Assembly (NCBI GenBank): GCA_045600125.1
Contig: JAZRXH010000109.1
Span: 3,703-67,702, forward strand
Length of the DNA stretch: 64,000 bases
Direction of reading: 5' to 3'
Source of the DNA: SIG622 sp045600125
GTDB lineage: Bacteria > Bacillota > Clostridia > Oscillospirales > CAG-382
In this document: positions 9,071 through 18,070 of the stretch, one piece after another
Position numbering within the stretch: position 1 is the stretch's first letter
Layout of the letters: every line of letters starts with the position of its first letter
Translations under genes and position numbers: made by a program
The notes under the pieces: model-generated
What the model saw: the letters and a program-made list of their open reading frames with translations, nothing else
What the model was told of the DNA's origin: nothing
The model's database searches: none

Positions 9071-10060
9071 ATGAGCAAGATCAATATGAAGGGCGGGGCG
9101 CTCCTTGCGCCGCTTCCCGTCGTCCTCGTGACGAGCTGCGGCACCGACCGGGACGGAAAGGAAAAGGTTTGCGGCGTCATGACGGCGGCGTGGACGGGCA
9201 TCGTGAACACGGTACCGCCGAAGACGTATATCGCCGTGCGCAAGAGCCGCTACTCCCACAGCCTCATCGCCTCCTCCGGCGAGTTCGTGCTGAACGTCCC
9301 CTCCTCCGACCTTGTGCGGAAGGTGGACTATTGCGGCATCTACACCGGAGCGAAAGAGGATAAGTTCGGCGCCTGCTCCTTCCACACCGAAAAAGCCGAG
9401 TGCGTCAGCGCTCCCCGAATCGCCGAATGCCCGCTGTGCCTTGAATGCCGGGTGACCGACGTGCGGGAGACGGGAAGCCACGATGTCTTTACGGCGGACA
9501 TCGTGAACGTGGCGATCGACGAAAAGCTGATGGACGAAAAGGGCAAGATCCGTCTTGACAAGGCGCACCTCATGGCGTTTGCCCACGGGGACTATTTCGC
9601 TCTCGGAAAGAAGATCGGCGACTTCGGCTTCTCGGCGCGCAAGAGAAGAACGAGCAGGAGTTTTGACGCTGCCGAAAAAGAAAAAGAGAAAAAGAAGAAG
9701 AAAAACGAGCAGAAAAAGGACGCATCAGAGAAGGACGAGCTCAAGCAAAAATCTTACAAAAAGGATACCGTAAAGAAGGACGAGATCGCTTCCGGCAGAG
9801 ACTTTGCGGCAGACCTTCTTGCCGGCGCCGAGAAAGACGCCGAAAGGATGTTCCTTGAAGAGACCTCCGGCTTTTCCGAAAAGAAGGCTGCCTGGCAAAA
9901 GAACAGGGCAGACTCCGGGAAAAAGTTCACGGGTACTGCCGAAAAGAAATCCTACGGCGAAAAGAAGGCTTCCGGCACCCGCAGGACGGGATACGCCTCC
10001 GGAAAAAGCGGTAAGGGCGCTTACGGCTACGGCGACAGAAAGCCGGGAAAGAAAAAGTAA
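9071..10060 (+). CDS. Flavin reductase-like FMN-binding protein with a long lysine-rich tail
   Basis: 329 residues. Residues 1 to about 185 form the FMN-binding split barrel of the flavin reductase-like family: an opening PLPVVLVTSCG strand, NTVPPKTYIAVRKSRYSHSLI (typical flavin-phosphate contact region) and FVLNVPS. Residues from about 190 to the end are a low-complexity tail rich in Lys, Glu, Ser and Gly, with runs such as EKEKEKKKKKNEQKK and a Gly/Lys/Tyr-rich end. Typical members stop after the barrel. The tail looks disordered and strongly basic towards the end, so it may bind nucleic acid or another polyanion; that is inference. A GNAT acetyltransferase follows 28 bp downstream, probably in the same transcript. 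Confidence 0.85.
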   Translation: MSKINMKGGALLAPLPVVLVTSCGTDRDGKEKVCGVMTAAWTGIVNTVPPKTYIAVRKSRYSHSLIASSGEFVLNVPSSDLVRKVDYCGIYTGAKEDKFGACSFHTEKAECVSAPRIAECPLCLECRVTDVRETGSHDVFTADIVNVAIDEKLMDEKGKIRLDKAHLMAFAHGDYFALGKKIGDFGFSARKRRTSRSFDAAEKEKEKKKKKNEQKKDASEKDELKQKSYKKDTVKKDEIASGRDFAADLLAGAEKDAERMFLEETSGFSEKKAAWQKNRADSGKKFTGTAEKKSYGEKKASGTRRTGYASGKSGKGAYGYGDRKPGKKK

Positions 10061-10088
10061 AACGTAACTTGCAGAAAGGAAAACGATT

Positions 10089-10595
10089 ATGTCCGATATA
10101 AGAATAAGAAAAGCCGTCGAAGGCGACGAGGAGCTGATCCTCGCCTTTATAAAAGAGCTTGCGGAGTACGAGCACATGGCAGACGAGGTGGTGGCGATGC
10201 CGGAGCTTCTCCGTGAGCAGCTGTTTGAGAAAAAATACGCCGAGGTGATCTTCGCCCTCGAGGGAGAAAAGGAAGTGGGCTTTGCTCTGTTCTTCCATAA
10301 TTTCTCCACCTTCCTCGGACGCAACGGCGTTTACCTCGAGGATCTTTTCGTAAAGAAGGAATACCGGGGCAAGGGCTACGGCAAGGGGCTCCTTACGGCG
10401 CTTGCCAAGATCGCCAAGGACTGCGGAAGCGGCAGGCTCGAGTGGTGGTGTCTTGACTGGAACAAGCCCAGCATCGACTTTTATAAATCTCTCGGTGCCG
10501 TCCCCATGTCGGACTGGACGACCTACCGCATCACCGGCAAGACCCTCGACTCGCTTGCCGGCATGGCGCAAGGCGCCTTTTCTGACCGGAAGTAA
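10089..10595 (+). CDS. GNAT N-acetyltransferase (spermidine/spermine-type)
   Basis: 168 residues with a good AGAAAGGA site. The acetyl-CoA pyrophosphate loop of the GNAT fold is visible as KKEYRGKGYGKGLL near residue 93, preceded by the strand YLEDLFV. WWCLDWNKPSIDFYKSLGA matches the region of diamine acetyltransferase-like (SAT-like) proteins that closes the active site. It probably acetylates an amine using acetyl-CoA in the cytoplasm; the substrate is uncertain. Likely co-transcribed with the upstream flavin reductase-like gene. Confidence 0.85.
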   Translation: MSDIRIRKAVEGDEELILAFIKELAEYEHMADEVVAMPELLREQLFEKKYAEVIFALEGEKEVGFALFFHNFSTFLGRNGVYLEDLFVKKEYRGKGYGKGLLTALAKIAKDCGSGRLEWWCLDWNKPSIDFYKSLGAVPMSDWTTYRITGKTLDSLAGMAQGAFSDRK

Positions 10596-10609
10596 GGATT
10601 TTCCCGCTC

Positions 10610-10638
10610 TTGACTTTTCAGACAGTATGTGGTATAAT
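10610..10638 (+). promoter_or_regulatory. Sigma-A promoter of the nucleotidyltransferase/kinase fusion gene
   Basis: TTGACT at 10610-10615 and a perfect TATAAT at 10633-10638, 17 bp apart, with an extended -10 (TGTGGTATAAT). The leader is about 130 nt. Confidence 0.9.
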
Positions 10639-10776
10639 CGTTATGGGGGAGAGTGTGCGGATTTGACGATGTCCCTTTGATCTGCACGGATTTCTGCTCC
10701 GTTTCACACTATATTTTACCAAAAACGTATGTCCGATACGATTTTATACGGCTTTGGATTATTGGAGGTCAACGAA

Positions 10777-12714
10777 ATGAAAGATGCGACACTCGTTGTA
10801 ATGGCGGCAGGCATGGGCTCGAGATTCGGCGGGCTGAAGCAGATGGAGCCTGTTACCGGGGACGGCAGAGCCATCCTTGATTATTCTGTCTACGATGCAA
10901 AAAAAGCAGGCTTCAATAAAGTGGTATTCATCATCAAAAAGGAGATCGAAGAGGACTTCAGGGAAATCGTCGGTAAAAGAATCGAAAAGATGATCGACGT
11001 GGAGTACGTTCTCCAAACCATGGAGCACTGTCCGGAGGGAAGAAAAAAGCCCCTCGGCACAGGACACGCCATCTACTGCTGCAAGGATGTGGTCAAGACT
11101 CCCTTCGCAGTCATCAACGCCGACGACTATTACGGCTGCAACGCCTTCCGTGAGATCCGCAAGCAGCTGGACAAGGCGGAAGGTCTCGACACCTGCATGG
11201 TAGGTTACCTTCTTGAAAACACCACCACCGAGAACGGCACGGTGGCAAGAGGCGTCTGCGAAGTAGCGGACGGTCATCTTGTGAACATCACCGAGCGCAC
11301 CAAGATCGCAAACGATCTGCGCTATACCGAGGACGGCGGAAGCACCTGGACACAGCTCCCGAAGGGCACCATCGTTTCGATGAATCTCTGGGGCTTCACG
11401 CCCGCTGTTTTCGGCGAGATCGAGAAGGATTTCAAGGACTTCCTCAAGACGGCGGATCTTAACACCGCCGAGTTCTATATTCCCACCGTCGTCGACAATC
11501 TCATAAAGCGCGGCAAAGCCACCGTCACGGTGCTGAAGAACACCGACAAGTGGTACGGCATGACCTACAAGGAAGACAAGGACGAGGTCACCGCCGCTAT
11601 CTCCGAGCTCGTGAAGGCGGGAGCCTACGAGGGCATCAACGATGCGGACATTCTGATGATGGCAAAGCAGTTCGCCACCGACTCGAAGCCGGTGAGCGCC
11701 GTGCCCTTCGGCGAAGGACACATCAACGGCACTTATCTCGTAATGACCGAAAGCGGCAAAAAGTATACGCTTCAGAAGATCAACACCAACGTCTTCAAAA
11801 AGCCGGTGGAGGTCATGGAGAATATCACCCTCGTCCTTGACTACATAAGAGATATGGCGGCAAAGGAGGGGAAGGATCCCGAAACGAGCTGCCTGCGGGT
11901 CATCTACACAAAGGACGGCAAGAAGCTCATCAACGACGAGCGGGGTGCCTTCCGTATGTATGCCTTCATCGAGGGCGTGACCTATCAGACGGTGGAAAAG
12001 CCGGAGCACTTCTACTGTGCCGCCAAGGCCTTCGGTCATTTCCAGAAGCTCCTTTCGGACTTCCCTGCCGAAAAGCTCTATGAGACCATCGAGAATTTCC
12101 ACAACACCCCGTGGCGCTTCGACAACCTTGAAAAGGCTGTGAAGGAAGACAAGATGGGACGTCTTGCCGAAGTACAGGCAGACGTGGACTTCGCCATGGC
12201 AAGACGGGAGGAGGCGGCGCAGGTGGTGAAAGCCATCGCCGACGGCAGTATGCCTCTCCGTGTTACCCACAACGATACAAAGCTCAATAACGTGCTTCTC
12301 GATGAAAACGGCGAAGCGCTCTGCATCCTCGACCTCGACACGGTCATGCCCGGTTCGATGCTGTACGACTTCGGCGACTCGATCCGCTTCGGTGCGACCC
12401 ATGCTGCCGAGGACGAGCACGATCTTTCCAAGGTGGATGTGGATCTCGAGCTCTTCGAGCAGTACGTCAAGGGCTTCCTCTCGGAGGTGGGCGACACCAT
12501 CGCTCCGAAGGAGAAAGAGCTTCTCGCCTTCTCCGCAAAGCTCCTCACGCTGGAATGCGGCATCCGCTTCCTCGCCGACTATCTGGAGGGCGACACCTAC
12601 TTCAAGATCCACTATCCCGATCAGAACCTCCGCCGTACCCGCACCCAGCTGAAGCTCGTGGCGGATATGGAAAAGAAGATGGACGAGATGAACCGGATCG
12701 TCGCAAAGTACTGA
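10777..12714 (+). CDS. Fused sugar-phosphate nucleotidyltransferase and NahK-like sugar 1-kinase
   Basis: 645 residues from the ATG at 10777, with TTGGAGGT 7 bases upstream. The N-terminal half (about 1-300) is an NTP transferase: AAGMGSRFGGLKQMEPV is the nucleotide-binding GxGxR loop, and VINADDYYG supplies the metal-binding Asp. The C-terminal half (about 310-645) is an aminoglycoside phosphotransferase/choline kinase-like domain. It opens with FGEGHINGTYLV and carries the catalytic HNDTKLNNVLL and metal-binding ILDLDT motifs, closely resembling N-acetylhexosamine 1-kinase (NahK). Together the halves could phosphorylate a free sugar at C1 and then charge it to an NDP-sugar, in the logic of the Fkp fucose salvage enzyme. 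The sugar and nucleotide are not determined. The gene has its own strong promoter. Confidence 0.85.
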   Translation: MKDATLVVMAAGMGSRFGGLKQMEPVTGDGRAILDYSVYDAKKAGFNKVVFIIKKEIEEDFREIVGKRIEKMIDVEYVLQTMEHCPEGRKKPLGTGHAIYCCKDVVKTPFAVINADDYYGCNAFREIRKQLDKAEGLDTCMVGYLLENTTTENGTVARGVCEVADGHLVNITERTKIANDLRYTEDGGSTWTQLPKGTIVSMNLWGFTPAVFGEIEKDFKDFLKTADLNTAEFYIPTVVDNLIKRGKATVTVLKNTDKWYGMTYKEDKDEVTAAISELVKAGAYEGINDADILMMAKQFATDSKPVSAVPFGEGHINGTYLVMTESGKKYTLQKINTNVFKKPVEVMENITLVLDYIRDMAAKEGKDPETSCLRVIYTKDGKKLINDERGAFRMYAFIEGVTYQTVEKPEHFYCAAKAFGHFQKLLSDFPAEKLYETIENFHNTPWRFDNLEKAVKEDKMGRLAEVQADVDFAMARREEAAQVVKAIADGSMPLRVTHNDTKLNNVLLDENGEALCILDLDTVMPGSMLYDFGDSIRFGATHAAEDEHDLSKVDVDLELFEQYVKGFLSEVGDTIAPKEKELLAFSAKLLTLECGIRFLADYLEGDTYFKIHYPDQNLRRTRTQLKLVADMEKKMDEMNRIVAKY

Positions 12715-12748
12715 TTTTCCCTTTCTTCTCGCTAAATATGAGGTCCAG

Positions 12749-13918
12749 ATGAAAAGTAACAGAATACTCTGCCTGCTGCTGTCGGCGCTCCTTTTTCTCG
12801 GAGCGGGAGCGATTCCGGCATTATGCACCCTTGCCGACGGTGAGGAAGCAGTCGTGCAGACTGCCCCCGAGACAGCCGTACCGGAAGCACCGGCATGGCA
12901 GGAGCCTGCGGCTGCGCCTGTTGCGGAAACGCCTCCGACATACGTCGAGCCCGCTCCCGAACAGCCTGCCGTACTCCCCGTGCTCCCCGAGCCGCCGACC
13001 GAAACGGGCACCGCACCGATGCAGGACGTACCGCCCGCCGATCCGGAGCCGATAGCCGTGACGCCTCCTGCCGAGGTCATTACGGCGGAGCCGGTACAGA
13101 CGCCCGAAGTGCCGCTTTCTCCGGAGGTCCCCGCCTACACGCCGCCGGAAATCCCCGCTTACACGCCGCCGCAGGTTCCCGTACAGCCTCCCGTAATCCC
13201 GCCCGTTTCCACCGGGGGCACCGCTTCTCAAGGAAGCACCTCCCCGAAGCCGCCGGTGTCAAAGCCGAACAAGGACGACGCCTACGACTACGATACGGGA
13301 ATAAAGGTCGAACATGGCAAACTCCTCGACGTGCCCTACATCAATCAGCAGAGGGACTACCCCAACGGCTGTGAGAGCGTATCGGCGGTCATGGCACTGA
13401 AATATGCGGGCGTGGACATTTCGGTGGAAAAATTCATAAAGAACCACCTGCCGACAGAAGACTCTCCTCACTTCGAGGGGGAAACCCTCGTAGCGTGCGA
13501 CCCTCGGAAGGCATACCCCGGAAACCCGAGAGACAACAGCGGCTGGGGCTGCTACCCGGAGGTCATAAAGGCTGCCGTCGACGATATGAAGCTGAAAAAG
13601 CACAAGGCGATCGTTCTGAAAGACGTGGCGCTGTCGACTCTCTGCACGGAATACATCGACAAGGATATTCCGGTCGTTCTCTGGGCGACCATTGACATGC
13701 TGAAGCCATACAGCTTCCGCACGTGGCGCATCGAGGGCACAAACGAAGAGCACACCTACGTGATGCCCTTCCACTGCCTTGTCCTTGTGGGCTACGATGA
13801 GGACTCCTTCTATTTCAACGACCCGTGGCGGGCAAAGCAGGTAAGTTACCCGAAGAACGACGTGGAGCGCGCCTATTCCGGCCTCGGAAGAGAAGCGCTG
13901 GTCATCGTGAAAAAATAA
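12749..13918 (+). CDS. Secreted C39-like cysteine peptidase with a proline-rich linker
   Basis: 389 residues. A signal peptide (about 1-30) is followed by a long Pro/Ala/Glu/Val-rich linker (about 35-175) with near-repeats such as PAYTPPEI and PAYTPPQV, likely wall-spanning. The C-terminal papain-like domain (about 185-389) has the Cys nucleophile at 208 in the NGCESVSAVM context, His at 342 (FHCLVLVGYD) and Asp at 358 (FNDPW), the order expected for the peptidase C39-like family 2. It presumably acts outside the cell on peptides or proteins; no dedicated substrate or ABC exporter is nearby. It starts 34 bp after the upstream fusion gene, so co-transcription is possible. Confidence 0.88.
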   Translation: MKSNRILCLLLSALLFLGAGAIPALCTLADGEEAVVQTAPETAVPEAPAWQEPAAAPVAETPPTYVEPAPEQPAVLPVLPEPPTETGTAPMQDVPPADPEPIAVTPPAEVITAEPVQTPEVPLSPEVPAYTPPEIPAYTPPQVPVQPPVIPPVSTGGTASQGSTSPKPPVSKPNKDDAYDYDTGIKVEHGKLLDVPYINQQRDYPNGCESVSAVMALKYAGVDISVEKFIKNHLPTEDSPHFEGETLVACDPRKAYPGNPRDNSGWGCYPEVIKAAVDDMKLKKHKAIVLKDVALSTLCTEYIDKDIPVVLWATIDMLKPYSFRTWRIEGTNEEHTYVMPFHCLVLVGYDEDSFYFNDPWRAKQVSYPKNDVERAYSGLGREALVIVKK

Positions 13919-14265
13919 CGGTGCAGATATAAGGCAAACGCAAAACGGCGGGGAAATGCGCCGCATGACGTCATTTTTCAAGAAAAGAGCGCCGAAAAAA
14001 GTGAAACGGGCGTATAAAAGTACTTGAAAAAGCGGAAAGTTTGTGGTATCATAGAATATCCGCTTTTCCGGCATCCCCTTTTATCCCCTTTTTTTAAGAA
14101 GGCAAAAAAGACACGTCCGATCCTCCCAAGGCTTACGGAAGGAGCACGGGCGGCAAAAGAAGGACGCCGGGCAAAGAAGATCAAAAACGTATTTTTGAAA
14201 GGAAAACTCCGCCTCTCATTTTTCCGATGGGAAGAGTAGGATTTTCCGGGAAAGGATGAATAAAA
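13919..14265 (+). other. Intergenic leader region upstream of glyS
   Basis: About 350 bp with one promoter (14024-14052) and a leader of roughly 200 nt. I looked for a T-box (conserved AGGGTGGNACCGCG) because glycyl-tRNA synthetase genes often carry one, and did not find it. Confidence 0.6.
14024..14052 (+). promoter_or_regulatory. Sigma-A promoter of glyS
   Basis: TTGAAA at 14024-14029 and TATCAT at 14047-14052, 17 bp apart, with an extended -10 (TGTGGTATCAT). Confidence 0.82.
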
Positions 14266-15657
14266 ATGCAGAACTCCGAAAAGACAATGGACAAGATCGT
14301 CGCCTACTGCAAGGGCAGAGGCTTCGTGTACGCAGGCAGCGAGATCTACGGCGGCCTTGCAAACTCCTGGGACTACGGCCCTCTCGGCGTTGAGCTCAAG
14401 AACAACGTGAAGAAGGCATGGTGGAAGAAGTTCGTTCAGGAATCCAAGTACAACGTCGGTCTTGACGCCGCCATCATCATGAACCCCGAAACGTGGGTAG
14501 CCTCCGGCCATCTCGGCGGCTTCTCCGACCCCCTTATGGACTGCAAGCAGTGTAAGACAAGACACAGAGCAGACAAGCTCATCGAGGACTATGTGGCAAA
14601 GAACGGTCTTTCGGACAATCCTGCCGGCATGAGCGATGCGCAGATGATGGAATACATCAAGGAGCATCATATCGTCTGCCCCGACTGCGGCAGCGGCGAC
14701 TTCACCGACATCCGTAAGTTCAACCTCATGTTCAAGACCTTTCAGGGCGTTACCGAGGATGCGACCTCGACCCTTTACCTCCGTCCCGAGACGGCGCAGG
14801 GTATTTTCGTAAACTTCAAGAACATCCAGAGAACCACCAGAAAGAAGATCCCCTTCGGCGTATGCCAGATCGGTAAGTCCTTCCGTAACGAGATCACCCC
14901 CGGCAACTTCACCTTCCGTACCAGAGAGTTCGAGCAGATGGAGCTTGAGTTCTTCTGCGAGCCCGGCACCGACCTTGACTGGTTCAACTACTGGAGAAGC
15001 TTCTGCAAGACATGGCTTCTTGATCTCGGCATGAAGGAAGAAAACCTCCGTCTGCGCGACCACGATCCCGAGGAGCTTTGCTTCTATTCCAAGGCGACCA
15101 CCGACTTCGAGTTCCTCTTCCCGTTCGGCTGGGGCGAGCTCTGGGGCGTTGCCGACAGAACCGACTATGACCTCACACAGCACACCAAGCATTCCGGCGA
15201 AGCCCTCGAGTACTTCGATCAGGAAGGCGGCAAGAAGTATATCCCCTACGTAGTAGAGCCTTCTCTCGGCGCCGACAGAGTGACCCTTGCGTTCCTCATC
15301 GACGCATACGACGAGGAAGAGCTGGAGGGCGGCGACGTGCGTACCGTTCTTCATCTGCATCCGACCCTTGCTCCCTTCAAGGCGGCTGTGCTTCCTCTTT
15401 CCAAGAAGCTCTCGGAAAAGGCGGGCGAGGTTTATGACGGGCTCCGCAAGTACTTCATGGTAGACTACGACGAAGCCGGCTCCATCGGCAAGCGTTACCG
15501 CCGTGAGGACGAGATCGGCACTCCTCTCTGCATCACCTACGACTTTGACTCCGAGACCGACGGCTGCGTGACCGTCCGTGACAGAGACACCATGGAGCAG
15601 GAGAGGATCAAGATCGAGGATCTGAAGGCGTACATCGAAAAGAAGATCGCATTCTGA
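14266..15657 (+). CDS. glyS: Glycine--tRNA ligase, dimeric alpha2 type
   Basis: 463 residues, the length of bacterial alpha2 GlyRS (glyQS type, as in Gram-positives with the eukaryote-like enzyme). Class II synthetase motifs are visible: motif 2 FRNEITPGNFTFRTREFEQMELEFF and motif 3 SLGADRVTLAFL, preceded by the GlyRS-specific LRPETAQGIFVNFKN. A Zn-like pair lies in CKQCKTRH and CPDCGSGDF. The enzyme charges tRNA-Gly with glycine in the cytoplasm. It is preceded by a promoter and a 200-nt leader and followed by a hairpin at 15685-15716. The separate alpha and beta subunits of the other bacterial GlyRS are not present here. Confidence 0.97.
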   Translation: MQNSEKTMDKIVAYCKGRGFVYAGSEIYGGLANSWDYGPLGVELKNNVKKAWWKKFVQESKYNVGLDAAIIMNPETWVASGHLGGFSDPLMDCKQCKTRHRADKLIEDYVAKNGLSDNPAGMSDAQMMEYIKEHHIVCPDCGSGDFTDIRKFNLMFKTFQGVTEDATSTLYLRPETAQGIFVNFKNIQRTTRKKIPFGVCQIGKSFRNEITPGNFTFRTREFEQMELEFFCEPGTDLDWFNYWRSFCKTWLLDLGMKEENLRLRDHDPEELCFYSKATTDFEFLFPFGWGELWGVADRTDYDLTQHTKHSGEALEYFDQEGGKKYIPYVVEPSLGADRVTLAFLIDAYDEEELEGGDVRTVLHLHPTLAPFKAAVLPLSKKLSEKAGEVYDGLRKYFMVDYDEAGSIGKRYRREDEIGTPLCITYDFDSETDGCVTVRDRDTMEQERIKIEDLKAYIEKKIAF

Positions 15658-15684
15658 TTTTATCCGCTCATCCTTTGAAAAGCT

Positions 15685-15725
15685 TCCCGGGCAGCCCCCT
15701 GCGGGTATGTCCGGGATCTTTTTGC
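15685..15725 (+). terminator. Intrinsic terminator after glyS
   Basis: TCCCGG at 15685-15690 pairs with CCGGGA at 15711-15716, with an inner hairpin, and is followed by TCTTTTTGC. Confidence 0.6.
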
Positions 15726-15796
15726 TCTCTGCCCGCTCCGAAGGCTCAGCGGCAGGGAAAAATATCATGTAAATTGTTAATTTTTACGCAAGGCAG

Positions 15797-15825
15797 TTTC
15801 TTTTTCGGCAAGGATGTGCTATAAT
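15797..15825 (+). promoter_or_regulatory. Extended -10 promoter of the TSCPD gene
   Basis: A perfect TATAAT at 15820-15825 preceded by TGC (TGTGCTATAAT). The -35 is weak (TTTCTT at 15797-15802, 17-bp spacing). The leader is about 95 nt. Confidence 0.7.
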
Positions 15826-15925
15826 ACTTTTATTATGGTCAATGTTATCCTGCGGTGTTTGTTTGCATTTCAAAGCATAGCGCAGACCTTTGGCTTTCTG
15901 TATAAGGGAGTGTTCTGAAAAGAAT

Positions 15926-16189
15926 ATGAAACAGTACGAATACGCTCCGAAAGGCACCTGCTCCCGGCTTATGCAGGTAGAGATTGACGACGACGGCATC
16001 ATAAGCAAGGTAAAGATCATCGGCGGCTGCTCCGGCAACACCCAGGGCGTTTCAAGGCTCGTGGAAGGAATGGACGCCAAAAAAGCCATCGGGATCTTAA
16101 AAGGGATCAGGTGCGGCTTCAAGCCGACCTCCTGCCCCGATCAGCTCTCGATCGCTCTCGAAAAGTGCCTTGAAGAGGGCGAAAACTGA
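15926..16189 (+). CDS. TSCPD domain-containing protein (TIGR03905 type)
   Basis: 87 residues from the ATG at 15926; the start is set by family alignment (KGTCSRLM near the N-terminus) because the ribosome binding site is distant. Family hallmarks are present in order: KGTCS, a GGCSGNTQGVSRLVEGM stretch, then LKGIRCGFKPTSCPDQL, which contains the TSCPD motif. Conserved cysteines suggest metal or redox chemistry. The same domain occurs at the C-terminus of class II ribonucleotide reductases, but the stand-alone protein has no assigned function. It lies 59 bp upstream of the phosphohexomutase gene on the same strand. Confidence 0.88.
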   Translation: MKQYEYAPKGTCSRLMQVEIDDDGIISKVKIIGGCSGNTQGVSRLVEGMDAKKAIGILKGIRCGFKPTSCPDQLSIALEKCLEEGEN

Positions 16190-16248
16190 GAGCCCCCCCA
16201 AAAAACAGTCAACTATTTTTCCAAATCATAAAAGGTGGTCAAAGCAAA

Positions 16249-17964
16249 ATGTCTTACAAGGAAGAATTTGAAAAGTGGCTCTCCTTCGCCTCTCTTGACG
16301 AGGACATGAAGGCGGAGCTCTCCGGAATAAAGAACGACGAGAACGAGCAGAAGGAGCGCTTCGCTTCTCCCCTCTCCTTCGGCACCGCAGGTCTTCGAGG
16401 GATCATGCGTGCCGGTATAAACGGCATGAACCGCTGCACCGTAGCGCAGGCGACCGCCGGTCTTGCCAGCCTCGTAAAGAAGAACGGCGGCGAAAAGAGA
16501 GGCGTGGTCATCGCCTGCGACACGAGAAACAACTCGATGTTTTTCGCAGAAATCTCTGCCAGAGTCCTCGCCTATTTCGGCATAAAAGTCTATATCTTCG
16601 ATGCGCCGAGACCCACTCCCGAGCTTTCCTTCGCTCTGCGTGAGCTGGGAGCCATCGCCGGCATCAACATCACCGCTTCCCACAACCCCCGTGCCTATAA
16701 CGGCTACAAGGTCTACTGGGAGGACGGCGCTCAGCTCCCCCCCGATCACGCCAAGGTCGTATCGGACGAGATCGCAAAGACAGACATTTTCGGCGACTTC
16801 CTTTGTGACCTTGACAAGGCGAAAAAGAGCGGTCTTGTGACCGTCATCGGAAGCGAGATCGACAACAAATTTATCGACCGCATCCTCGAACAGAGGATAT
16901 CCCCCGATGCCGTAGCAAAGGTCGCCGACTCCTTCAAGGTAGTCTACACCGCCATCCACGGCACCGGTGCGGCGCTTGTACCCAAGGCTCTCGAAAGAGC
17001 GGGCATCAAGCACCTTATCACCGTTCCCGAGCAGATGATCGCCGACGGAAATTTCCCCACGGTCAACGTACCGAACCCCGAGGAAAAGCAGTGCTTCGAC
17101 ATGGCGAGAGTCCTCGCCGAGAAGAACGGCTGTGACCTCATTATCGGCACCGACCCGGATGCGGACAGAGTGGGCGTGCTCGTCAAGCAGAAGAACGGCG
17201 AATACTACTCCTTCAACGGAAATCAGATCGGCGCTCTTCTGTGCGACTACATCATCAAAGAGAGAAAGAAGAACGGCAATCTCCCGGCGAACGCCTGCGT
17301 CATCAAGTCCATCGTATCGACAGAGCTTGCCCGCAGGATCTGCGAGAAGAACGGCGTGGCTCTCGTGGACGTACTGACCGGCTTCAAGTTCATCGGCGAA
17401 AAAATCAAGGAATACGAAAAGACCGGTGAACACACCTTCATCCTCGGCTTCGAGGAAAGCTACGGCTATCTTGCCGGCACCTATGCCCGGGACAAGGATG
17501 CGGTGCTTGCCACGCTCCTCATCACCGAAATGGCGGCGGTCTACTCGCAAAAGGGTATGAACCTCTACGACGCTCTTATGGCGATCTTCGAGGAATACGG
17601 CTTCTACGTGGAGAAGGTAGACAACATCGCCATGACGGGTCTTGACGGTCTCGAAAAGCAGAAGAAGCTGATGAGCGACCTTCGGAGTGCGAAAATCACC
17701 GCTCTCGGCGGCATTCCCCTCGCCTTCTTTGCGGATTACCTCGAGGACAGGAAGGTATGCGGCGATACCGTAAGCTCCACGGGACTTCCGAAGTCGGACG
17801 TTCTCTACTACTCGCTGCAGGACGGCTCCACCGTGGTGGTGCGTCCCTCCGGCACCGAGCCCAAGGTCAAGGTATACTACCTTGTAAACGGCAGGGACAA
17901 GGACGAAAGCGAAAAGAAGCTGTGTGCGATCCGGGACGAATTCACCGGTATCCTCGGGATCTGA
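16249..17964 (+). CDS. Phospho-sugar mutase (phosphoglucomutase/phosphomannomutase)
   Basis: 571 residues, the size of PGM2/PgcA-type enzymes. The alpha-D-phosphohexomutase motifs are all present: phosphoserine loop TASHNP with Ser144, metal-binding GTDPDADRVG, sugar-binding GFEESYG and phosphate-binding RPSGTEPKVKVYY near the C-terminus. These enzymes interconvert hexose 1- and 6-phosphates through a bisphosphate intermediate, feeding glycogen, cell-wall glycan and NDP-sugar synthesis. The upstream TSCPD gene and the downstream proS are on the same strand with gaps of 59 and 106 bp; no terminator was seen before proS. Confidence 0.95.
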   Translation: MSYKEEFEKWLSFASLDEDMKAELSGIKNDENEQKERFASPLSFGTAGLRGIMRAGINGMNRCTVAQATAGLASLVKKNGGEKRGVVIACDTRNNSMFFAEISARVLAYFGIKVYIFDAPRPTPELSFALRELGAIAGINITASHNPRAYNGYKVYWEDGAQLPPDHAKVVSDEIAKTDIFGDFLCDLDKAKKSGLVTVIGSEIDNKFIDRILEQRISPDAVAKVADSFKVVYTAIHGTGAALVPKALERAGIKHLITVPEQMIADGNFPTVNVPNPEEKQCFDMARVLAEKNGCDLIIGTDPDADRVGVLVKQKNGEYYSFNGNQIGALLCDYIIKERKKNGNLPANACVIKSIVSTELARRICEKNGVALVDVLTGFKFIGEKIKEYEKTGEHTFILGFEESYGYLAGTYARDKDAVLATLLITEMAAVYSQKGMNLYDALMAIFEEYGFYVEKVDNIAMTGLDGLEKQKKLMSDLRSAKITALGGIPLAFFADYLEDRKVCGDTVSSTGLPKSDVLYYSLQDGSTVVVRPSGTEPKVKVYYLVNGRDKDESEKKLCAIRDEFTGILGI

Positions 17965-18070
17965 CTCCTTTTTGGCAAAAAGAGCCCTGACATAAAAAAC
18001 AATCTGAAAGGGACTGCGCCGTCCGCACTTCCGAGCCCGGTGCAGACTCAAAAGAAAGGAATGGTCAAAA

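Noticed and set aside
10759..13080. A 773-codon minus-strand frame over the kinase fusion and peptidase genes
   Set aside because: It is antisense to two clear genes with catalytic motifs and good ribosome binding sites; the translation is low in conserved character.
13919..14265. T-box riboswitch upstream of glyS
   Set aside because: The conserved T-box core and specifier stem were looked for and not seen.
13978..15768. A 596-codon minus-strand frame opposite glyS
   Set aside because: Shadow of a highly biased housekeeping gene; no ribosome binding site or domain.
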